Below, one piece after another: positions 1 through 3,936 of a DNA stretch of 21,551 bases (the first letter of the stretch is position 1; every line of letters begins with the position of its first letter). This DNA comes from a virus. Position numbers and translations under genes: made by a program. The notes below the pieces were generated by a model. The model ran no database searches and had not been told where the DNA came from. It was given only the letters and a program-made list of their open reading frames with translations. The stretch lies in IMG/VR virus record IMGVR_UViG_3300017962_000148, positions 1 through 21,551 of that record; one strand, written 5' to 3'.

Positions 1-117
1 GTTATCGGTGCCCTGCTCTGGACTAACAACGATGCCCGTAATTTCACTGCTGATAGACTCAACGATGCTGCTGAGTTTATCCGCCCTGAAGGTAACAAAT
101 TCACCATCCAATTCTGA
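1..117 (+). CDS. C-terminal end of an unidentified phage protein (5' truncated)
   Basis: Frame 1 is open from the window edge to a TGA at 115-117 and gives 38 residues ending in FIRPEGNKFTIQF. The tail is hydrophobic, then polar, then a beta-strand-like end. I do not recognise the family; a structural or baseplate protein would fit the neighbourhood, but that is only context. The stop codon overlaps the start of the next small ORF (TGATG), which indicates translational coupling. A terminator at 248-273 closes this transcription unit. Confidence 0.6.
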   Translation, partial: VIGALLWTNNDARNFTADRLNDAAEFIRPEGNKFTIQF

Positions 118-239
118 TGTCTCGTCAACAACGCCAGACCAACGCTATTCGTTACAACACCCGCCCAATTCGTAATCACCTTGTCAACAATCACCCATCA
201 AATAAGATGATTAAGGTGTTGACAATTCCAGCAAAATAA
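117..239 (+). CDS. Small basic hypothetical protein, 40 aa
   Basis: The ATG at 117 overlaps the TGA of the upstream gene (ATGA-type junction), and the frame stays open to TAA at 237-239. The product is MSRQQRQTNAIRYNTRPIRN followed by HLVNNHPSNKMIKVLTIPAK: R/N/Q-rich, basic, with no acidic residue and no cysteine. It has no recognisable domain. The overlap and the position just ahead of a terminator support a real last gene of the unit. A fortuitous ORF is possible because it also carries the inverted TTGTCAACA repeat. Function unknown. Confidence 0.45.
   Translation: MSRQQRQTNAIRYNTRPIRNHLVNNHPSNKMIKVLTIPAK
181..225 (+). repeat. 9-bp inverted repeat TTGTCAACA / TGTTGACAA
   Basis: TTGTCAACA at 181-189 and its exact reverse complement TGTTGACAA at 217-225 are separated by 27 nt, inside the 3' part of the 40-aa ORF. 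The same 9-mer occurs again in direct orientation at 1414-1422 in the non-coding region. It could be an operator-like pair or a weak long-loop hairpin. There is no functional evidence. Confidence 0.4.
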
Positions 240-247
240 TACATAAT

Positions 248-273
248 GGAGGGAATCAAATCCCTCCTTTTTT
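248..273 (+). terminator. Intrinsic (rho-independent) terminator
   Basis: A perfect 7-bp stem GGAGGGA (248-254) / TCCCTCC (261-267) with a 6-nt loop is followed directly by six T residues (268-273). It lies just past the stop of the 40-aa ORF and 19 nt before the next start codon, so it separates the upstream unit from the oxygenase gene. Confidence 0.88.
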
Positions 274-292
274 ATACCATAAAATATCACTG

Positions 293-928
293 ATGACGAC
301 TAATCTTTCTGATAGTTTTGAGAACATTGCTGACTCAACTGTGTATGGGTTGTTTATGTCCCCAGTTGGTAGATACACCAATAAGCAACACGAAGAACAC
401 AAAACTATCATCCTTGAGTATATCCAATCTCTCTCTGAAGTAAAGAACGAACCACGCCCATTCATCTCTCGTGGTATCACTCAAATGGGTCCAGATAATG
501 TCCTAGAGGTACCACAACTAGCACCAATTAAGGAGATGATTATTGATGCTGTCACTAAGACAAATGCATCCGCTTTCCAATACAATCTCCCAGAAATTGT
601 CATCGCTGATTCATACCTAGAATTAGCAGATAAACAATCAATGTATGCACCACACGAACACTCCAATGTAATATACAGTGGCACATACTTCATCAATTTC
701 GATATAACAAAACACGCCCTACTTAAGTTCAGACGTAACACAGCATCGCCACATTATCCAATCTTTCAACTAACTCACACAGCACAAAATGCCTTCAATC
801 AATTAGACTGTGAAGTCCCATATAATGAAGGTGATGTTATCATTCACCCGCCTAACTTGCAACACGGTTATGAACAAAACTTAAACCCAAATAGAATATC
901 CCTATCCTTCAACATTGCCCCTTTCTAA
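293..928 (+). CDS. 2OG-Fe(II) oxygenase-like protein (2OG-FeII_Oxy_5 type)
   Basis: The 211-aa product resembles the small phage and bacterial 2OG-Fe(II) oxygenases whose core reads H-x-H-x-N...SGxYY...EGD...HxxP...RxSxSFNI. Visible here are PHEHSN (H121, H123), SGTYFINF (129-136), EGDVIIHPP (179-187), a distal His in LQHGYE (H191) and RISLSFNIAPF at the C terminus, where R201 would bind the 2-oxoglutarate carboxylate. By family it would couple 2-oxoglutarate decarboxylation to substrate hydroxylation; the substrate is unknown. Such genes are common in marine T4-like phages. No convincing Shine-Dalgarno precedes the ATG. The first gene after the terminator, it is followed 1 nt after its stop by the HNH gene. 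Confidence 0.72.
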   Translation: MTTNLSDSFENIADSTVYGLFMSPVGRYTNKQHEEHKTIILEYIQSLSEVKNEPRPFISRGITQMGPDNVLEVPQLAPIKEMIIDAVTKTNASAFQYNLPEIVIADSYLELADKQSMYAPHEHSNVIYSGTYFINFDITKHALLKFRRNTASPHYPIFQLTHTAQNAFNQLDCEVPYNEGDVIIHPPNLQHGYEQNLNPNRISLSFNIAPF

Positions 929-929
929 T

Positions 930-1271
930 ATGATCTATCAATTCACTAAAGTAGACGAAACTACCTACAAAGATCAAGATGGTACACTATACAAACCCAT
1001 CCCTAATTACGATGAGTATTACATCACTGAACACGGCAATGTGTTTTCCACAAAGTATGGTAAGTGGAGACAATTAAATACTCACCTCAATGAAAATGGT
1101 TATAGAAGGGTAACACTCAGACAAGAAGGTAAGACAGTTGTTAGAAGAATTGCGCGTCTAGTTGCGGAAGCATTTCTATCAACTAAAACCCCTACTACGA
1201 CTCAGGTTAGACACATCGATGGAGACAAACTTAATGACCATTTCTCTAACTTACGGTGGTTTAATCCGTAA
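930..1271 (+). CDS. HNH endonuclease with NUMOD4-like N-terminal motif
   Basis: The 113-aa product has two parts. Residues about 22-45 (IPNYDEYYITEHGNVFSTK) match the NUMOD4 motif found at the N terminus of many phage HNH homing endonucleases. The C terminus (RHIDGDKLNDHFSNLRW) matches the HNH_3 pattern H-x-D-G-x-x-x-N-[ND]-x-x-x-N-L-x-W. RLVAEAFLS upstream of it is the usual helix of this family. By family it is a sequence- or site-specific DNA nickase/endonuclease, often a free-standing homing gene. I chose ATG 930 because the upstream extension would need a TTG start inside the oxygenase gene. The protein is short and ends right after the HNH motif, as stand-alone members often do. Confidence 0.85.
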   Translation: MIYQFTKVDETTYKDQDGTLYKPIPNYDEYYITEHGNVFSTKYGKWRQLNTHLNENGYRRVTLRQEGKTVVRRIARLVAEAFLSTKTPTTTQVRHIDGDKLNDHFSNLRWFNP

Positions 1272-1277
1272 TAAATA
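1270..1277 (+). promoter_or_regulatory. Late-promoter motif AATAAATA (copy 1 of a tandem pair)
   Basis: AATAAATA fits the NATAAATA late promoter described for T4-like cyanophages (the T4 consensus is TATAAATA, read by a gp55-type sigma factor). It overlaps the stop of the HNH gene and is followed 16 bp later by an identical copy. Transcription would start near 1283. Confidence 0.5.
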
Positions 1278-1285
1278 AAGGGTTA

Positions 1286-1293
1286 AATAAATA
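1286..1293 (+). promoter_or_regulatory. Late-promoter motif AATAAATA (copy 2 of a tandem pair)
   Basis: This second exact AATAAATA has its start 16 bp after the first. Transcription would begin near 1299, just ahead of the TTTTCCACA hairpin, giving a leader of about 220 nt before the first clear gene. Confidence 0.5.
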
Positions 1294-1310
1294 TACTTGA
1301 GTATTTTATC

Positions 1311-1333
1311 TTTTCCACAATACCTGTGGAAAA
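1311..1333 (+). repeat. Perfect 9-bp hairpin of two inverted TTTTCCACA boxes
   Basis: TTTTCCACA (1311-1319), loop ATACC, then TGTGGAAAA (1325-1333). Each arm equals the TTTTCCACA DnaA-box form known from cyanobacterial origins. No T-run follows the stem (the next bases are CTATACTT), so it is not a standard terminator. It could be a DnaA-binding pair, an RNA hairpin at the 5' end of a late transcript, or an unrelated palindrome. Confidence 0.65.
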
Positions 1334-1452
1334 CTATACTTAAACCTGTTGAGAAACTATCATTAATCCACGGAGGATTAGCAACCTTAGGACGTTAGCA
1401 CACGAACGAACGGTTGTCAACACATAGGGACGAAACAGATTCTGACACACTC

Positions 1453-1481
1453 TTGACATATCGGAGAAAATCCTATACATT
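1453..1481 (+). promoter_or_regulatory. Sigma70-like promoter (TTGACA, then TACATT or TATACA)
   Basis: A perfect -35 hexamer TTGACA (1453-1458) is followed at 17 bp by TACATT (1476-1481), or at 15 bp by TATACA (1474-1479). It would start transcription near 1488 and read into the small-gene cluster from 1522 on. This suggests early, host-polymerase-driven expression alongside the late motifs upstream. Confidence 0.5.
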
Positions 1482-1529
1482 ATGAGAGTCCTCAAAGGAA
1501 CACTAATCACCACACAATTCAATGGGTAG
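1482..1529 (+). CDS. Possible 15-aa leader ORF
   Basis: ATG at 1482 opens MRVLKGTLITTQFNG with a stop at 1527-1529 that overlaps the ATG (1522) of the next gene by 8 nt. Eight-nt overlaps are used by genes further down this cluster (2600/2607 and 2754/2761), so coupling is plausible. It has no visible Shine-Dalgarno, and if transcription starts near 1488 it would not be in the mRNA. Treat it as tentative. Confidence 0.15.
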   Translation: MRVLKGTLITTQFNG

Positions 1530-1716
1530 AACATACAAGCGTAACGACGTTTATAGATCAAACCGTCCTAAGAGTTTGAGAGAGAAACGTGCATACGGTT
1601 CGCGTAAACAATCGACGTACTCTGATGGTAACAATTCAGAGCAATTCGATCAAGATCGCAACATCAACCGAAACGGTAAAAACTATCAAATTGACTCGGA
1701 GGATTACTATCAATGA
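1522..1716 (+). CDS. Small hypothetical protein, basic N-terminal half (64 aa)
   Basis: The product has 11 Lys/Arg within its first 30 residues and then a polar N/Q/D-rich tail ending DSEDYYQ. There are no hydrophobic core segments, so it is likely disordered and could bind nucleic acid. It is the first gene of a tightly overlapping cluster downstream of the TTGACA promoter, and its TGA overlaps the start of the next gene (ATGA). The nearest purine-rich Shine-Dalgarno candidate (AAAGGA) is about 22 nt upstream, which is too far, so initiation may be weak or coupled. I do not recognise the family. Confidence 0.65.
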   Translation: MGRTYKRNDVYRSNRPKSLREKRAYGSRKQSTYSDGNNSEQFDQDRNINRNGKNYQIDSEDYYQ

Positions 1717-1862
1717 ATGACGAAGAGTTTCTAACAACAATCACAGCAGACGATTGGATTGAACAAATGCTCGAAGATTCTCTCGACGATATATTTGAAG
1801 ACTTGGAGTTTGATGATCAATCCTATGGGGATATTGACCTCGATTATACTACACAATCGTGA
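1713..1862 (+). CDS. Extremely acidic small protein (49 aa)
   Basis: ATG 1713 overlaps the upstream TGA and has a good Shine-Dalgarno, GGAGG, at 1698-1702. The product begins MNDEEFLTTITADDWIEQML and contains 12 Asp and 6 Glu but no Lys, Arg or His. The middle (about residues 12-32) can form an amphipathic acidic helix (DDWIEQMLEDSLDDIFEDLE). Such composition is typical of DNA-mimic or polymerase-binding phage proteins, but no family is recognised. The basic protein just upstream could be a partner. The gene ends in a GTGA overlap with the next one. Confidence 0.65.
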   Translation: MNDEEFLTTITADDWIEQMLEDSLDDIFEDLEFDDQSYGDIDLDYTTQS

Positions 1863-2047
1863 GCACATTTAGTCTGTATTCGACACTCTATGAGGAGGGA
1901 TCATTGCCCCCTCAAGAGTGTATCGAATGGGTGCAGTATTTGATTGACACTGAACAAGAACCGTGGTACACTGAGTATAAACAACTCAGAGAATATTACG
2001 TTGCCGAAGGGCTATGCTACTCAGTGAATGTTGGGGACGATTTGTGA
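1859..2047 (+). CDS. Small hypothetical protein (62 aa, GTG start)
   Basis: GTG 1859 overlaps the preceding TGA (GTGA). The product contains LYEEGSLPPQECIEWVQYLIDT (split here as LYEEGSLPPQEC and IEWVQYLIDT) and ends YVAEGLCYSVNVGDDL. It resembles small phage proteins with an 'EGxL..EE...YxQxLIDTG' helical core, so I keep the longer start, although a TTG at 1904 has the better ribosome site (GAGGAGG, 1892-1898). Its C terminus is followed by a 119-bp gap with the 30-bp repeats. Function unknown. Confidence 0.55.
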   Translation: MSTFSLYSTLYEEGSLPPQECIEWVQYLIDTEQEPWYTEYKQLREYYVAEGLCYSVNVGDDL

Positions 2048-2067
2048 TAGTTTCGACATATTAAAAA

Positions 2068-2141
2068 GGGTCCCCTATGCTAACCTACAAAAGTATAGGG
2101 TCGCCTATATTATCGAAAACGCAGATTGGGTCCCCCCATAT
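2068..2141 (+). repeat. Three copies of GGGTC[CG]CC with exact 30-bp period
   Basis: GGGTCCCCTAT begins at 2068, GGGTCGCCTAT at 2098 and GGGTCCCCCCATAT at 2128. The starts are exactly 30 bp apart, about three helical turns, so the copies lie on nearly the same DNA face. The units diverge outside the core. They sit in the gap directly upstream of the NlpC/P60-like gene (start 2167). A regulator-binding array is the simplest reading. A partial stem CCCTAT/ATAGGG joins copies 1 and 2 but has no T-run. Confidence 0.5.
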
Positions 2142-2166
2142 ACAAAAAATTTTTCCCAGGTAAATT

Positions 2167-2607
2167 ATGTCTGACAAGTTGATGCAAAAATACTCGGAGG
2201 AGTATGCTGAGTTTCTCGGGAGAGAATGGGGCGGTCAGAGAGGGGGAGGATGTTTCAACCTCCTCTTTGAGTTTGGGAGGAAGACAGGGTACCACGAGTG
2301 CGCTGAGGACTACTCCCTGAACTTCAAAGACTTTCTCAGGAACATCTGGGAACTGGAAGGGTGGACATCTGTCCTGGAATCAGAGGAAGGAGAGGACTTT
2401 GACAAAACAATTATTGAAAAATATGATGTTTTGGTAATGTCATTTGATAACCTCGAACCGAATCGGAGGGCAGGTCGTCTGAAGCATAGTGCTATCTACC
2501 TCGGAGATAGTATTCTATTGCATCAGAAGGCATACGATGTATCACGATTGGAGTATGTGGACTCCTATATACCGTATATTAGACATATACTTCGGAAGAA
2601 TGAGTAA
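2167..2607 (+). CDS. NlpC/P60-like (C40) cysteine hydrolase
   Basis: The 146-aa product follows the layout of small tail-type NlpC/P60 proteins. An N-terminal helix ends in EFLGREWGGQRGGGCFNLL, with C29 as the likely nucleophile at the start of a helix. Then come KYDVLVMSF (the usual 'GDLVLM' strand), H107 in KHSAIYLGD (the usual HVGIYLGD, general base) and H119 in ILLHQ (third catalytic position, usual LHA). The C terminus YIRHIL matches the family's 'yyRh' end. By family it would cut peptide bonds in peptidoglycan; in phage such enzymes sit in tails or act in lysis. The Asp that usually precedes the Cys is Gly here. ATG 2167 has AGG 6 nt upstream. The 3' end overlaps the next gene by 8 nt. 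Confidence 0.68.
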   Translation: MSDKLMQKYSEEYAEFLGREWGGQRGGGCFNLLFEFGRKTGYHECAEDYSLNFKDFLRNIWELEGWTSVLESEEGEDFDKTIIEKYDVLVMSFDNLEPNRRAGRLKHSAIYLGDSILLHQKAYDVSRLEYVDSYIPYIRHILRKNE

Positions 2608-2761
2608 ACGTTTTACAGTCCACATAGAAGAGGATGAACACGGGGAACTCTACTTCACTATACCTGACGAGATCTGTGAGGAACTTGGGTGGGATGTAGG
2701 CAATGAAGTAGAGTATAATATTGTCGATGATTACTTTGAGATCAGGAGAGTCAATGAGTGA
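2600..2761 (+). CDS. SpoVT/AbrB-fold (MazE-like) small DNA-binding protein, 53 aa
   Basis: ATG 2600 lies 8 nt inside the upstream gene, with CGGAAG as a plausible ribosome site. The product is MSKRFTVHIEEDEHGELYFT followed by IPDEICEELGWDVGNEVEYN and IVDDYFEIRRVNE. This is the swapped-hairpin AbrB pattern: 'xFTIPxEIxEELGxxxGxEVEyxxxDxxxxIRRV' at residues 18-51. The family forms dimers that bind DNA through the N-terminal beta layer and acts as transition-state regulators or antitoxins. No toxin-like partner (MazF, PIN) is adjacent, so a regulator role is more likely. The N terminus is acidic (EEDEHGE), which is unusual for a DNA-binding face. Confidence 0.75.
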   Translation: MSKRFTVHIEEDEHGELYFTIPDEICEELGWDVGNEVEYNIVDDYFEIRRVNE

Positions 2762-2927
2762 CCCGTTAACCAGCACTGAGATGAAGATTGTGTACGATGC
2801 AATTCGTTACTATCAATCGAATAACATTGGACCTTTCAAAAAAGATCGCTATGATGAATGCGATGCAATATTGCAAAAGATCGCAAACAGGGTGAATCGT
2901 TATGGAACCTACAGAGCAACAGACTGA
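2754..2927 (+). CDS. Small helical hypothetical protein (57 aa), paralogue A
   Basis: ATG 2754 overlaps the AbrB-like gene by 8 nt and has AGGAG (2743-2747) upstream; an in-frame ATG at 2721 lies deep in the previous gene and is less likely. The product, starting MSDPLTSTEMKIVYDAIRYY, is all-helical with the pattern LTSTEMKIVYDAIRYY...YDECDAILQKIANRV. The next gene shows a related pattern (LTDAERKLLCNSAQWC...QKLWRSIQTKL), which suggests an old duplication. It probably folds as a helical hairpin. Function unknown. Confidence 0.65.
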   Translation: MSDPLTSTEMKIVYDAIRYYQSNNIGPFKKDRYDECDAILQKIANRVNRYGTYRATD

Positions 2928-3090
2928 GTGGACTATCACACTCACTGATGCGGAACGCAAACTACTGTGCAATTCAGCTCAGTGGTGTCTCATATACAAA
3001 GCAGACGTTTGCGGTGGCAAGGAGTTATTGAAGACTCAGAAACTATGGCGAAGTATCCAGACCAAACTGGGTGCTTCAAGTTTTATTTGA
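2902..3090 (+). CDS. Small helical hypothetical protein (62 aa), paralogue B
   Basis: Starts 26 nt inside the previous gene, with GGGTG about 8 nt upstream of the ATG. After an MEPTEQQTEW N terminus it reads TITLTDAERKLLCNSAQWCL and then KELLKTQKLWRSIQTKLG, giving two predicted helices. It contains three Cys. The layout matches paralogue A (LT-x-E-x-K-hydrophobic helix, spacer, second amphipathic helix). Its TGA at 3088-3090 is followed at once by a GTG that could start the longer form of the next gene. Function unknown. Confidence 0.6.
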   Translation: MEPTEQQTEWTITLTDAERKLLCNSAQWCLIYKADVCGGKELLKTQKLWRSIQTKLGASSFI

Positions 3091-3138
3091 GTGATTCAGA
3101 ACCGTTACCCCCGCGAACGTCGTAACTATTCTAATACT

Positions 3139-3669
3139 ATGGAAATCATTGACAATTTTTTACCTGAAGAGGTGTTTCAGGAAATACGTAGCGTGTTTGC
3201 GGGACAGGACTTCCCTTGGTACGTTAATGAAGCAAAGGTAATGCACGTTGCTCGTATGTTCGATCCAGAACTACAGGCAAAGGAGATTTACAACTGGCAA
3301 ATGGTTAATTACGTTTATTTGGGTGGACAACCCAGAAACGAGTTTTACAACGTCCTCCTGCCCCTTGTAGATGCCTTACAACCGCGTGCGCTGATCAGGA
3401 TCAAGGCAAACCTGAATCACCATACAGATGAATTACAGGAGTATGCATTTCATACCGACTGTGGTGAGTATGGTACCGATGAATTTGCTGGAGCGACCAC
3501 TGCAATCTACTATCTGAATGATAACGATGGGTACACTAGGTTTGAAGATGGTACCAAGGTAGAATCTAAAGCAAACCGTCTAGTACGTTTCCCTGTGAAT
3601 ACACCTCACGCTGGTACATCTACTACTGATCAAAAGTATCGTATTGTCCTTAACCTGAATTATTTCTGA
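3139..3669 (+). CDS. 2OG-Fe(II) oxygenase (HxD...H...R)
   Basis: The 176-aa product begins MEIIDNFLPEEVFQEIRSVF, a common N terminus for phage 2OG-Fe(II) oxygenases. The complete cofactor set is visible: FHTDC with H105 and D107, the distal ligand in TPHAG (H157), and R168 in KYRIVLNLNYF for 2-oxoglutarate. It should bind Fe(II) and hydroxylate or otherwise oxidise an unknown substrate, possibly protein or nucleic acid. An in-frame GTG at 3091, directly after the previous stop, would add 16 residues (MIQNRYPRERRNYSNT); neither start has a clear ribosome site, and I prefer ATG 3139 because it matches the family start. The TGA overlaps the next ATG (TGATG). This is the second oxygenase in 3.4 kb, and it is clearly different from the first. 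Confidence 0.82.
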   Translation: MEIIDNFLPEEVFQEIRSVFAGQDFPWYVNEAKVMHVARMFDPELQAKEIYNWQMVNYVYLGGQPRNEFYNVLLPLVDALQPRALIRIKANLNHHTDELQEYAFHTDCGEYGTDEFAGATTAIYYLNDNDGYTRFEDGTKVESKANRLVRFPVNTPHAGTSTTDQKYRIVLNLNYF

Positions 3670-3932
3670 TGACACAAGACTTTGAAATCCCACAGGATAT
3701 TGAGATTCCCAACTTTGCTAACAAAGAGGAAGAGAATGAATGGCGATTTGAAATGATTGCCAAGACAGCAACTAACCTTGCTGGACGCCTTGCACGAGTG
3801 GAGCAGATGCTTTCCCGTGGTGCTGATATGATTCAGTATAAGATTCCTGGTGATGAGCACTACACCAACCTGACTGGTCTCTTTGATAATATCTTTGAGC
3901 GACTAAATAAGATCGAAGAGAAACTCTCGTAA
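3669..3932 (+). CDS. Coiled-coil hypothetical protein (87 aa)
   Basis: ATG 3669 overlaps the oxygenase stop by one base. The acidic, IP-rich N terminus (EIPQDIEIPNF) is followed by a helical segment, EEENEWRFEMIAKTATNLAG RLARVEQML, and a C-terminal heptad-like stretch LTGLFDNIFERLNKIEEKLS, which suggests oligomerisation. It has no cysteine and no transmembrane segment. It lies just ahead of the large structural gene, so it may be a virion or chaperone-like assembly protein, but only the position says so. Confidence 0.65.
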   Translation: MTQDFEIPQDIEIPNFANKEEENEWRFEMIAKTATNLAGRLARVEQMLSRGADMIQYKIPGDEHYTNLTGLFDNIFERLNKIEEKLS

Positions 3933-3936
3933 TGTA

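Larger units (their letters stand above)
1294..1521 (+). other. Non-coding intergenic region with hairpins and promoters
   Basis: No convincing gene lies here. In order it holds the perfect hairpin at 1311-1333; a second hairpin TAATCC-ACGGA-GGATTA (1364-1380, 6-bp stem); the repeated AACG unit near 1404-1412; a TTGTCAACA copy at 1414-1422; and a sigma70-like promoter at 1453-1481. Together with the two late motifs just upstream, it could be a structured leader or small RNA of about 200 nt, or a replication or regulatory site. Confidence 0.5.

Noticed and set aside
2073-2101. CCCTAT...ATAGGG as a terminator after the 62-aa gene
   Set aside because: The stem is only 6 bp with a long loop, and no T-run follows; the 30-bp periodic motif explains the similarity better.
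3091-3138. GTG 3091 as the start of the second oxygenase
   Set aside because: Adds 16 residues unlike the family N terminus, which normally begins near MEIIDNFLPE; no ribosome site supports it. Not fully excluded because it directly abuts the upstream stop.
3903-3911. CTAAATAAG as a late promoter before the 1147-aa gene
   Set aside because: Lacks the ATAAATA core and lies in a coiled-coil coding region; only partial resemblance.
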